The notes beneath the pieces are model-generated. The model did no database searches and was not told the DNA's origin. It was given only the letters and a program-made list of their open reading frames with translations. A stretch of 64,000 nt of DNA from Magnetovibrio sp. (GTDB taxonomy: Bacteria > Pseudomonadota > Alphaproteobacteria > Rhodospirillales > Magnetovibrionaceae). The position numbers and the translations under genes are program-made. Where the stretch lies: positions 1 through 64,000 of the forward strand of contig JANQJR010000035.1 in assembly GCA_028281525.1 (NCBI GenBank). The letters run 5' to 3'. Shown here piece after piece: positions 25,373 through 33,678 of this stretch (within the stretch, counting starts at the first letter, position 1; each line of letters begins with the position of its first letter).

Positions 25373-27670
25373 TTATTCCTTGACCACTTTCGCACCGTGT
25401 TGGTCTAGGTAGGTCTTGGCGCGCAGACCGATGTCGGCCGCCTTAACCTGATACTGCCACCACTGACCGGCCCACAAGGTCGCGTTTTGCCAATCTTGCT
25501 TGGCGGCGAAGTCCTCGGCCTTCTTGCGGGTGTCGGCAGCAAAGCCCAACTGTTCGGTCGCGTCTTCGACCAGCGAAACCACAGGCGCGAAGTCCTGATA
25601 GTTCCGCGCGACGATGTAGGCGACAACCGAATCGATCACTTCTTGCGTTTCAAGATTGGTCTTGTGCTGCTTGTCGTAATCGGTCTGGGTGTAGATGGTG
25701 CCTTCGGCGCCCTTAACAGCGACTTCCTTGTAGCCCTTCGGCTGAACCAACAAGTACCCCTGCATTTCCAAGTGCAGCGCGGAGCAGAACTCGGTGCAGT
25801 AGTACGGATACACGCCGGGCTTATCCGCCGTGATCGTCACGGAAGCGGTTTTACCCGGTTCCAGGGACAAGTTGGCGTTGGTGCCGCTGATCGCGAACCC
25901 GTGGGTTTGGTCTTGAGCGCGTTCCAGGTTGGTCATGTGGAACGTCACCACATCACCTTCTTTCACTTCGACGATTTCAGGCGTGATGTGCGAACGGATG
26001 GTGGTGCCGAAAACCGTCACCTTGTTGCCGTCACGCACAACCTTTTCCTTACCCGGGCGGGTGCGGTTCGGGTGGCGCTTGTCGGTGCGGGTGTCCCAGC
26101 CACTCTTATAGCGGATGATCGGTTTCAGCTTGTCGGCCGAAATCGCCACCGCGTAGTGCGGCTCACCCAACGGCAATGGCATGTCGTACAACAGTTCCAT
26201 CTTGTCGCCGCTGATGTCGATCAGCTGGTGGTTCTGCGGATGCAGAGGTCCGACCGGGTTGAAACGGTCGATGGCCAGCTTGTTCAAGGAGACCAGGTAT
26301 TTGCCCTTCGGCGTGACCGAATCGCCCTCCATCGTCATCAGGTGGCCGATGTTGTAGTGGATGGAAAGTTTGTCCAACACTTTGCCTTCGCAGTAGTCCC
26401 ACTTGGTGACCTGGCTGTCCACGTAAATCGACGTGTAGGCCACGCACGGTTTGGAATCGTACTGGGTGTGAAGCGGGCCGAGGCCGGCTTGCACCTGGGT
26501 GTGCAGGGATTTCTTCAGATCAAGAATCGGAATGCCGTACGGATCCTTGCCCACGAAATCCTTGTTCTTGATCAGGTTCATCATTTTTTCGAAGCTGTAG
26601 ACATAGGTGTGGCTATCGAGCTTGCCGGAAATGATGACGTATTTTCCGTCGGGGCTGACGTCGGCGCCGTGCGGGCTTTTGGGTTCCGGAATCAGGAACA
26701 GCATGCCTTCCTTGACGGCGGTTTCCATGGTGATCACCGGGTGGCCGTTGATCATCTTGGTTTTACCGGCCTTGAACAGTTCGGCGCCTTTCTTCCAGTT
26801 GATCATGTGCAGGAAGTCGGTGTCTTTTTGCGAGCACCCCGCTTCGAACGGCGGGCGGCCTTTTTCGATGCCGCCGACGTAACGTTCGGAACAGAACGAG
26901 TTGGTGAAGGACCAACCGTCGGACGGGCCCTTGCCGAAGTCGGACAAGTCTTGCGAATACGGCGGCAGTTCGACCGAGAACGATTGGCTCGGGTCGATGC
27001 GGCCGGCTTCACGGTTGAATTTCCAGTAGGTCACCGCGCCGCGGTAGCGTTCATTGAACTGCTCTAGCGGAACGTATTCGTCTTCCAGCGGTGCCGGATA
27101 CTGCGCGGCTTCGATGACGTATTCGGTATTCGGCGTAACAAAGGCACCGCCGTGTTCGGATTTCATGATCGGGTTGACGACGATCTGCTTGGTTTCGAAA
27201 TCGTGCAGATCGACCACCGCCATGCGCGGGTTGTTCTTGTCGTTGATGAACAGCCAGCGCCCGTCGTATTCGCCATTGGTTTCCGAAATCGCCGGGTGGT
27301 GGGTATCGCCAAACAGGATATCTTTGCCGTTGATGCGGCCCTGGGCGAGAACTTTTTTGGATTCGTCGTCGAAACCGTAACCCTGCCAGGGTTCCGGCGT
27401 GAATACCGCCACGTATTTCAGAATACGCATGGACGGAATACCGTAAACAATGAGCTGTCCGCTTTGACCGCCGGAACTGAACGCGAGGAATTCGTCGCGC
27501 TTTCCGGTCGGGACATATGTTTTGGCTGCCGCCAGCACATCCTTTTCGGTCAAGCCGCGACGCTTCATGACTTCGTCGAGCATTTCCGCTGACCAGGATG
27601 CAGATGCGGTAACCAGGCCAAAGCTCATGGCGCTGAGCGCCAGCAAGGCCCGTTTCCGAATGGTTTGCAT
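25373..27670 (-). CDS. nosZ: Nitrous oxide reductase, clade II type
   Basis: A 765-residue periplasmic enzyme reducing N2O to N2. The N-terminus is a Sec-type signal (ALLALSAMSFGLVTASASWSA) with no twin-arginine motif, a clade II trait. The beta-propeller carries His ligands for CuZ (GDTHHPA, SPHGADVSPDGKY, LGPLHTQYD, LGEPHYAV). The cupredoxin domain has the CuA motif YCTEFCSALHLEM near residues 622-634. I prefer the ATG at 27670, because GGGAGG is nine bases before it and abuts the ATG at 27679. About 100 residues follow the CuA domain; they look helical and Trp-rich (GQWWQYQ) and have no CxxCH, unlike the cytochrome-fused NosZ of epsilonproteobacteria. Confidence 0.95.
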   Translation of the reverse strand: MQTIRKRALLALSAMSFGLVTASASWSAEMLDEVMKRRGLTEKDVLAAAKTYVPTGKRDEFLAFSSGGQSGQLIVYGIPSMRILKYVAVFTPEPWQGYGFDDESKKVLAQGRINGKDILFGDTHHPAISETNGEYDGRWLFINDKNNPRMAVVDLHDFETKQIVVNPIMKSEHGGAFVTPNTEYVIEAAQYPAPLEDEYVPLEQFNERYRGAVTYWKFNREAGRIDPSQSFSVELPPYSQDLSDFGKGPSDGWSFTNSFCSERYVGGIEKGRPPFEAGCSQKDTDFLHMINWKKGAELFKAGKTKMINGHPVITMETAVKEGMLFLIPEPKSPHGADVSPDGKYVIISGKLDSHTYVYSFEKMMNLIKNKDFVGKDPYGIPILDLKKSLHTQVQAGLGPLHTQYDSKPCVAYTSIYVDSQVTKWDYCEGKVLDKLSIHYNIGHLMTMEGDSVTPKGKYLVSLNKLAIDRFNPVGPLHPQNHQLIDISGDKMELLYDMPLPLGEPHYAVAISADKLKPIIRYKSGWDTRTDKRHPNRTRPGKEKVVRDGNKVTVFGTTIRSHITPEIVEVKEGDVVTFHMTNLERAQDQTHGFAISGTNANLSLEPGKTASVTITADKPGVYPYYCTEFCSALHLEMQGYLLVQPKGYKEVAVKGAEGTIYTQTDYDKQHKTNLETQEVIDSVVAYIVARNYQDFAPVVSLVEDATEQLGFAADTRKKAEDFAAKQDWQNATLWAGQWWQYQVKAADIGLRAKTYLDQHGAKVVKE

Positions 27671-27792
27671 AAGGTTCATCCTCCCTCGGGCTCTGTAAAA
27701 AAAACAAACCGCAACTTTCCCCGAGCCGATGCGATTTGGGACGTATTCAATTAGGACAAAGATGAGTCTATGCGAATGCGCTCAATTGGGGT

Positions 27793-27806
27793 TTGACCAT
27801 GGTCAA
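27793..27806. promoter_or_regulatory. FNR/NNR-type box TTGAC-CATG-GTCAA
   Basis: A perfect dyad TTGAC-N4-GTCAA is centred between 27799 and 27800, about 130 bases before the nosZ start and about 100 bases before the sco start on the other strand. Crp/Fnr regulators of denitrification bind TTGAT-N4-ATCAA and close variants. It is placed to activate one or both divergent genes under low oxygen or NO. Confidence 0.65.
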
Positions 27807-27901
27807 GTCCCTCGAAGACAAAAATCTTCATACTTGTGGTCTTTAAATACTTTAGGCTGACTGAGCACGACCCTGAAATCGATCCTCAAGGACCATTGAA
27901 A

Positions 27902-28498
27902 ATGCCCGCATACGCCAAAATCGATCCTTTTCCGTGGTTCAAAAGTCTTGTTCTTGGTTTAACGATGATGCTGAGCGCCATGGCGGCACACGCCCAGGAG
28001 CAAACGGCGTCGGCGCCGGTCGGCGGCCGGTTCATGCTGGAAGACCACAACGGCCAAGTGGTTACCGATCAAGATTACCAGGGGCGGTTTTTGCTGATCA
28101 CGTTCGGCTATACCTATTGCCCCGATGTTTGCCCGACCAATCTGGTGAACATGAGCGAAGCTTTGGAGCATTTGGGTGAAAGGGCCGACCAAATCGCGCC
28201 GGTTTTCGTCACCGTGGATCCGGGCCGCGACACGGCGGAGCGGCTGCGCGATTACGTCGATCACTTCGATCAACGCATCACCGGCCTCACCGGTCCGCAG
28301 CCGATGATCGACAGCATTTCAAAACGCTACAAGATCGTGACCGACATCCACCGGCCCAAGGGTTGGGACCAAGATGATTATCTCGTCGATCACACGGGTT
28401 CGATTTTCCTGATGTCGCCTGAGGGAACCTTTCTGGTGAAATTCGCCCACGGCATGCCGCCTGCCGACATGGCTAAACGCATTGCCGACTTTATGTGA
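27902..28498 (+). CDS. SCO1/SenC-family copper chaperone
   Basis: A 198-residue exported thioredoxin-fold protein. The chosen ATG has AAGGA nine bases upstream and starts a signal peptide ending AAHAQE. The copper motif CPDVCP is near residue 78 and the distal His ligand is in YLVDHTG near residue 165. SCO proteins deliver copper to CuA sites of cytochrome oxidase. Here the gene is divergent from nosZ and shares its FNR-type box, so loading of the NosZ CuA site is a reasonable inference. Confidence 0.9.
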   Translation: MPAYAKIDPFPWFKSLVLGLTMMLSAMAAHAQEQTASAPVGGRFMLEDHNGQVVTDQDYQGRFLLITFGYTYCPDVCPTNLVNMSEALEHLGERADQIAPVFVTVDPGRDTAERLRDYVDHFDQRITGLTGPQPMIDSISKRYKIVTDIHRPKGWDQDDYLVDHTGSIFLMSPEGTFLVKFAHGMPPADMAKRIADFM

Positions 28499-28504
28499 CC
28501 GTTT

Positions 28505-28810
28505 TCAATAAGGGCTTGGCTCCATCAACAGCTTGTCGGTGGCGGCGGCTTCGCGGACCTTGCGCCGCACGATGCCTTCCACGAGCGCACTGATGTGTGT
28601 GGTGACTTTGGCTTGCCCAAGCAGCTCGTCGAAGGTTTCGTTGACGGCATCCGCGACGAGGTCGTGGTCCGCATAAGGCACTTGGTGATAAATCGCAACC
28701 GTAATGGATTGCACCAGCCGTTCCTTTTCGGCCATGGAATCGGGATTGAGGCCATCCAGGACAAACGTTTTGGTTGCGTTCGAACGTCCGGTTGTTTGCT
28801 GAGCGCACAT
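28505..28810 (-). CDS. Small conserved-looking helical protein
   Basis: About 101 residues. I take the ATG at 28810, because AAGGAGAG is seven bases before it and would lie inside the gene if the ATG at 28831 were used. The sequence is predicted helical: ERLVQSITVAIYHQVPYADH, VADAVNETFDELLGQ, then ISALVEGIVRRKVREA. That last pattern resembles three-helix dimerisation-type domains of the DUF3562 kind, only weakly. No function can be assigned. It converges with the SCO gene. Confidence 0.55.
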   Translation of the reverse strand: MCAQQTTGRSNATKTFVLDGLNPDSMAEKERLVQSITVAIYHQVPYADHDLVADAVNETFDELLGQAKVTTHISALVEGIVRRKVREAAATDKLLMEPSPY

Positions 28811-29073
28811 GACCCATCTCTCCTTGCGCAACCCTCCCCATAAACTATTTTACGCCTGAACGGGCCCGGGCGCCAGATCGAACGATTGACACACAGTCGT
28901 GTGTTGGTGTCCTCACGATACCGGATTAATATGTTAATTGTTCCCTTGCCCAAAGCCGTCAAAACCACGTAGTCTGTTTCGGTAGGGGAAACACTGAGAG
29001 CGTGGTCGGTTTTTACGCTGACGGGTGACATCAATACGACACGCACCAAAGGGGAGGGGTTCGAGGCCATCGC

Positions 29074-29754
29074 ATGCGCATACTGTTTGCCGATGATCAT
29101 ACGCTTATCCGGGACGGCATCCGGCCGTTCCTGAGCGAGCTTGCGCCCGATGTCGAAGTGCTGGAAGCGGAAAACTTCGCCGGCGCTCAGGACCAGGCCA
29201 AGGCTGCAGGAGATTTGGATCTGATTTTGCTGGATCTGAAAATGCCCGGCATGAACGGTTTCAACGGGATCACCGCCTTTACGCAAACCCATCCCGATGT
29301 GCCCATCGTCATTTTGTCCGGCCATTACAATCGCAAAGACGTGATTGCCGCACTGGACTATGGGGTCTCAGGTTATATACCGAAGAACATCGGCGGTATG
29401 GCCATGGTCAACGCCCTGCGTTTGGTACTGGCAGGGGAAAAGTATCTGCCCTCGGAAGCTTTCTCCGAAACGGGTGCGGATGAAGATGAAAGCATCCTCG
29501 CGCCGAGCGGCCAGGCCGCCCAAGAAATCGACCCCAAATTCCAAACGTTGACCCAGCGCGAAGGCGAGATTCTCGCCCATTTGGTCGAAGGCAAGACCAA
29601 CAAGGAGATCGCCCGCGATCTCGACCTGCAAGAAATCACCGTGAAGATTCACGTGCGCAACATCTATCGTAAGATCGGGGCGCAGAACCGTGCCCAAGCT
29701 GTTAAAATCACGTTGGAATCCGGCTGGCGGGGTGAGATCGGCGCAAGCCGATAA
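29074..29754 (+). CDS. LuxR-family (NarL-type) response regulator
   Basis: A 226-residue two-domain regulator. The receiver domain (1-120) has the acidic pocket FADDH, phosphoacceptor Asp in LILLDLKMPG near residue 53, and switch Ser/Lys residues (ILSGH, GYIPKN). The C-terminal LuxR helix-turn-helix (about 155-215) contains LTQREGEILAHLVEGKTNKE and VKIHVRNIYRKI. No histidine kinase is directly adjacent; the hybrid kinase at 30312-32639 is the nearest candidate partner but has its own receiver. The 263-base spacer upstream holds several short inverted repeats but no clear gene. Confidence 0.92.
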   Translation: MRILFADDHTLIRDGIRPFLSELAPDVEVLEAENFAGAQDQAKAAGDLDLILLDLKMPGMNGFNGITAFTQTHPDVPIVILSGHYNRKDVIAALDYGVSGYIPKNIGGMAMVNALRLVLAGEKYLPSEAFSETGADEDESILAPSGQAAQEIDPKFQTLTQREGEILAHLVEGKTNKEIARDLDLQEITVKIHVRNIYRKIGAQNRAQAVKITLESGWRGEIGASR

Positions 29755-29908
29755 TCCGCCGGGACCGCGCTTTGGCTGCGCGCTGAAACATCCGGATGTT
29801 GCAGACGAAAGTATTAACAGTCCCGCGCCGTAATACGAAAGCTCCGCACGCTACTACCTAAGCACGCGTGTTTCGTTTGGTCAGTATGGCTACCCTATAA
29901 TCAAGTGG

Positions 29909-29953
29909 TGATCGTACGATCATTTAAAAAAATAAGCGATGCATGGAAATGCA
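29909..29953. other. Two adjacent palindromes upstream of a small gene
   Basis: A perfect 14-base palindrome TGATCGTACGATCA (29909-29922) is followed by an A-rich stretch and then the inverted repeat TGCAT-GGAA-ATGCA. They lie between the response regulator and the small protein at 30046. Either could be an operator for the adjacent LuxR regulator or a weak bidirectional terminator. Confidence 0.45.
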
Positions 29954-30045
29954 TGCGACCGGCGTGATTTCAGCGCGTCGTGACAAAACGGCCGACCAAC
30001 GGCTGGATGAGGGATAATAAAGCAAAAAACAGAGTGGAGCCTCCC

Positions 30046-30303
30046 ATGACCGACACATACAAAACCGACAAACCCTTTTGCACCATGTATGACACATCCC
30101 AGCAGTTGCGCGATAAAGCCATGTTCGCGCACCGCCAAGCCGCCACGGGGGCCGAGCGCGCCCGTAAGAAATGTGGCGACATCGCGGATCTGGACATGGA
30201 CGGTGTCTTTGCCAGCTTGCATAAAATGGTGGACCTTGTCGGCGGCAAATCCCGCCTGGCCCGCCCAACGGCGCCTGTTCCTGTGCTTCAGGCTGCAGAA
30301 TAA
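30046..30303 (+). CDS. Small soluble protein of unknown function
   Basis: An 85-residue protein. The ATG at 30046 has GGAG eight bases upstream. It is hydrophilic and mostly helical (QLRDKAMFAHRQAATGAERARKK), with two cysteines. The C-terminal part KMVDLVGGKSRLARP is reminiscent of short regulatory or chaperone-binding proteins, but I recognise no family. It is convergent with the hybrid histidine kinase and stops nine bases before that gene's end. Confidence 0.5.
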   Translation: MTDTYKTDKPFCTMYDTSQQLRDKAMFAHRQAATGAERARKKCGDIADLDMDGVFASLHKMVDLVGGKSRLARPTAPVPVLQAAE

Positions 30304-30311
30304 AAAAACGC

Positions 30312-32639
30312 TCAGGTCCGGCGCGCCAAGCGTCGCGCCGGACCGGGGCCGCACACCGCTTCCAAACGATGCGCAACTTCGCCCAAGCTGAGCGGCTTGC
30401 GCCAAATTTCCGTTGCGCCGGGAGCGAGTGCATCCCCATTTTCACCGGGCGATCCATGACCCGTCATGGCGAAAATCGGCAAGTTCGGGGACAATTCGCG
30501 CAATTGGCCAATCAAAGCTTCGCCATCCATAACCGGCATGCGCAAATCCGTAATCACCGCGTCCACCGCGTCGGACACGTAGATCTGCATGGCCTCCTTG
30601 CCGTTATAAGCGGTGTAAACGAGATAGCCGATTTCCTGCAAAAAATCGGAAAGGCTGTGCGCGGCGGTGATTTCATCGTCAACCACCAAGACCTTGGGTG
30701 TATCGGCTTTGGGGGGGTGATCTTCCACGAGGCGTTGTACAGCGGCACTCGCTTCGGTTTCCACGGGTTCATCCGCCACGGGCGCATCGCACAGCGGCAA
30801 AACGATTGAAAAGCGAGCGCCGTCTTGGATGTTGACGGCTTCGATGGTTCCGCCCATACCTTCGACAATGCCATAACTGATGGACAGCCCAAGGCCCGTG
30901 CCCACGCCGCTTTCCTTGGTGGTGACGAACGGTGCGAAGATATGTGGCAAAACATCGCCGGCGATGCCGCCGCCGTTGTCCTCGACACGAACGGTGATGG
31001 CGCCGTCTTGCGTTTGGGTGAGCACGTCCACCCGTATGCGTCCCGGCGTCGCACCCGGCTGCGCCAAAACCGCATCGCGTGCGTTTGACAGCAGGTTCAA
31101 CATCACCTGTTCCAACCGTGTGGCGTGCCCCAGAACCCAAGCTTCGGTTTCATCGGGCAGCATCACGTCCAACTTCACATCGACGCCGGAGAGTTGCGCA
31201 GAGAACAGCTTGCAGCCGTCCTCTACGGCTTTGATCGCATCGAACGGTGTCTGGCCCTCGCTATCCAGGCGCGAATAGACTCGCATATGGTTGATGATGT
31301 CGGACATGCGCATGATCTGGCCTTCGAGTTTCTCCAAAACATCCGTCATAAGCGCCATGTCCGCTTTGCCGCGCTGGATTTGAAGCTGTGCATTTTCCAC
31401 CCCCATGCGCATGATGTTCATGGGTTGGTTTAATTCGTGGGTGATACCCGACGCCATTTCGCCGATGGTCGCCATCTTCGCCGATTGAACGAGCTGGTTT
31501 TCCGTCTGCTTGCGCTCGAGGATTTCCTCTTCCAATTCACGGGTGCGTTCACGCACACGCATTTCCAATTCATCATGGGCTTGTTGCAGTTTTTGCTCGG
31601 CAATCTTACGGTCTGTGATGTCGCGCACGATGGCGGTGGCGATCCGCTTGCCGCCGGATAGGGAAAAGTTGAGGCTGATATCCACCGGCACTTCGTCGCC
31701 TTTTTTGGTCAACGCAAACAGCTCGGCATCCTGGCCGATCGGCCGCGAGACCATGCTGCCGAATGCACCTTCGCGGATCGCGTCATGGTGCGCCTGAAAA
31801 CGACGGGGTATCAAATTTTCGACACGTTTGGTGAGCAGTTCCGTGCGGGTGTAACCAAACAGGCTGAGCGCCCGGTCGTTGGCGCGCACGACCCGCCCGT
31901 CGCTGGCGACATGTAAAATCGCGTCCGGGGCTTGGCGCAGCAACATCGCCAATTCATCGCGGACCTCGGCCAAGTTGAAGTTGACATCGATAATCCGGCG
32001 CAGGAACAAGATCAGGGTCACGCCCAGCATCACCACCACGGGAACCACCGCCAGAAGCACCCACACCATGGCTTCCGCAGCATTCAACGCTTTATCGGTC
32101 TCGCGTTCGGCCAGCCGGATGCGGGTTAGGAACGAATGCTTCAGCATTGCGATGGCCTCGGTCGCGGGCGCGTCGTCGACTTTGACAATAATGTCCACCT
32201 CCACCGACGATAGGCCACGGCGGAAGGCTTCGCTGGCGACAGGAATATGCGCGCTATATTGCTCGAACACGTTGCGGATGGCGTGCACGGCCACCTTCTC
32301 CTCTTCGGAAATAACACGGCCTTCAAGCGCGTTCAGGGTTGCGAAGACCTCATCGCTTTGGTGTTCCAGGCGGGACAGATACTTGAGATTGCGGCGCAGG
32401 ATGTAATTCTTGAAGTTGTGGATAAAGCCGCCATAGCCCATCTGCTGTGAAATGTTGTGCAACAGATATCCCGCTTCGGACGCATCACGGCTGTAGGCCG
32501 TCCAGCGGTCCTGAACGGCTTGGATGCGCTGGACGGACTGCATGCCGAACAACGCCAAAACCCCTGCCACCATTGCCGTGGCGACGGCGATGATCAAGGC
32601 TCTACGTCGAAAACCTGTGCGTAGCCTAGGCTGCAGCAC
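30312..32639 (-). CDS. Hybrid sensor histidine kinase / receiver protein
   Basis: About 775 residues from a GTG at 32639, chosen because AAGGA is seven bases before it and a longer frame would run into the divergent gene at 32803. Order: transmembrane helix about 13-33, periplasmic helical sensor about 35-185, second helix about 190-212, PAS domain about 235-345 (DGRVVRANDRALSLFGY), coiled coil, HisKA with phosphoacceptor His in GITHELNQP, HATPase with DNGGGIAG and GTGLGLSI, then a receiver with VITDLRMPVMDG. An inner-membrane sensor kinase; the ligand is unknown. It may also phosphorylate the orphan LuxR regulator nearby. Confidence 0.92.
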   Translation of the reverse strand: MLQPRLRTGFRRRALIIAVATAMVAGVLALFGMQSVQRIQAVQDRWTAYSRDASEAGYLLHNISQQMGYGGFIHNFKNYILRRNLKYLSRLEHQSDEVFATLNALEGRVISEEEKVAVHAIRNVFEQYSAHIPVASEAFRRGLSSVEVDIIVKVDDAPATEAIAMLKHSFLTRIRLAERETDKALNAAEAMVWVLLAVVPVVVMLGVTLILFLRRIIDVNFNLAEVRDELAMLLRQAPDAILHVASDGRVVRANDRALSLFGYTRTELLTKRVENLIPRRFQAHHDAIREGAFGSMVSRPIGQDAELFALTKKGDEVPVDISLNFSLSGGKRIATAIVRDITDRKIAEQKLQQAHDELEMRVRERTRELEEEILERKQTENQLVQSAKMATIGEMASGITHELNQPMNIMRMGVENAQLQIQRGKADMALMTDVLEKLEGQIMRMSDIINHMRVYSRLDSEGQTPFDAIKAVEDGCKLFSAQLSGVDVKLDVMLPDETEAWVLGHATRLEQVMLNLLSNARDAVLAQPGATPGRIRVDVLTQTQDGAITVRVEDNGGGIAGDVLPHIFAPFVTTKESGVGTGLGLSISYGIVEGMGGTIEAVNIQDGARFSIVLPLCDAPVADEPVETEASAAVQRLVEDHPPKADTPKVLVVDDEITAAHSLSDFLQEIGYLVYTAYNGKEAMQIYVSDAVDAVITDLRMPVMDGEALIGQLRELSPNLPIFAMTGHGSPGENGDALAPGATEIWRKPLSLGEVAHRLEAVCGPGPARRLARRT

Positions 32640-32802
32640 TTTGAAATCCTTAAATTTAAAGTTCAAGTCGGGATCGGTCCTGTGTACGATTGTAGGAACG
32701 CCCGCCCCCTCCTGACAAGCAAACAACGCCTTTACACATATGGGTCTGGACCTTAAGGATTTCAGAGTGCGCTGCGACCAACCGATATAGGAACCTGGGC
32801 CC

Positions 32803-33186
32803 GTGGAACTGCGATTCACCGTATGGCAATTCGTGCGCTTGATGGTGCACCTTGAGGAGCGCGCCGAAGACCATGCGCTCGATGCCGATTTGTTGTCGGC
32901 GTGGGCGGATATCTGGACGCCCCTGGACCAGGAGCTTGCCCAACTGGCGGAACGTGATTTCGAAGCTTACGGCGAACTGATGATGGATCAAGACGTGGTG
33001 ATCGAAAATGCCGGACACGCGCAGATTCAAGCCGCGCACGCCGCCTTAATGCGGGTCGTCACCGAAATGGACGCCGCCATTGAACGCGGCGGAGAGCCTG
33101 CACATCTGCAAAACTTGAAATTCGAACGGCGTGAACTGCGCCAACTGGCCCGCAAGCTTGACCGTCTGAACGCTAAGGATTCTTAA
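32803..33186 (+). CDS. Hypothetical helical protein
   Basis: A 127-residue protein starting at GTG (32803), rich in Glu, Leu and Arg and almost certainly all-helical. RLMVHLEERAEDHALDADLL and QNLKFERRELRQLARKLDRL look like coiled-coil segments. I recognise no family. It is divergent from the histidine kinase and its last four bases overlap the convergent gene at 33183. Its location among signalling genes could indicate an adaptor role, but that is a guess. Confidence 0.55.
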   Translation: MELRFTVWQFVRLMVHLEERAEDHALDADLLSAWADIWTPLDQELAQLAERDFEAYGELMMDQDVVIENAGHAQIQAAHAALMRVVTEMDAAIERGGEPAHLQNLKFERRELRQLARKLDRLNAKDS

Positions 33187-33641
33187 TGCACGGGCGCGCC
33201 ACCATCGGTGTCGTCCTCACGTCCGAAAGCGATGATCCCGCCTGATCCCGACAGATGATGGGTTTCCAGTGTACCGGTCATGGTGCGGGCCTTGATCGCC
33301 GCCCATTCCATTTTCGCCGCCGCGTTGGTGTGCCCGCTTTCCGTTGCCTGTTCGGCCAGGATACGCATGCCGCCTTCCAGCATGGCGAAGGCATGGGACA
33401 GGGGCAGGGCCTGTTCTTGGTCGAATTCAAACCCGCCGGTGGCTTCGAACGCATCCGCCAGTTCATTGAACAACGCCCCGGTATGCGCCAAATCGCCGGG
33501 GTCCACGTCCGGGTCCACGTCGGTTAGGCGCTCCGCCAGATAGCGCACGATGGCCGCGAAAACCTGGGCCTCGGCGCGCGCGCCGTCATCCTCGCCGCCC
33601 GCATCGGCGGCTTCGGGTGGGAAGTTGTCTTGATCGGACAT
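33183..33641 (-). CDS. Hypothetical acidic protein
   Basis: A 152-residue acidic protein beginning MSDQDNFPPEAADAGGEDD, with a helical core (VFAAIVRYLAERL, LFNELADAFEATGGFEF, MLEGGMRILAEQATESGHTNAAAKMEWAAI) and a Gly-rich tail. No signal peptide, no membrane segment and no recognised domain. It is divergent from the EAL-like gene, whose start lies close by, so the two may share a promoter region. Confidence 0.55.
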   Translation of the reverse strand: MSDQDNFPPEAADAGGEDDGARAEAQVFAAIVRYLAERLTDVDPDVDPGDLAHTGALFNELADAFEATGGFEFDQEQALPLSHAFAMLEGGMRILAEQATESGHTNAAAKMEWAAIKARTMTGTLETHHLSGSGGIIAFGREDDTDGGAPVH

Positions 33642-33678
33642 GGCGGTGTCCCTTCAGGGTTGGCATCAGATCGAACAT

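Noticed and set aside
25487..27067. Long open frame opposite nosZ
   Set aside because: It mirrors the codon pattern of nosZ, gives a Val/His/Arg-rich product without motifs, and has no ribosome-binding site.
28525..29325. A long minus-strand gene across 28525-29325
   Set aside because: It overlaps the response-regulator start and the better-supported small gene, and its product shows no recognisable domain.
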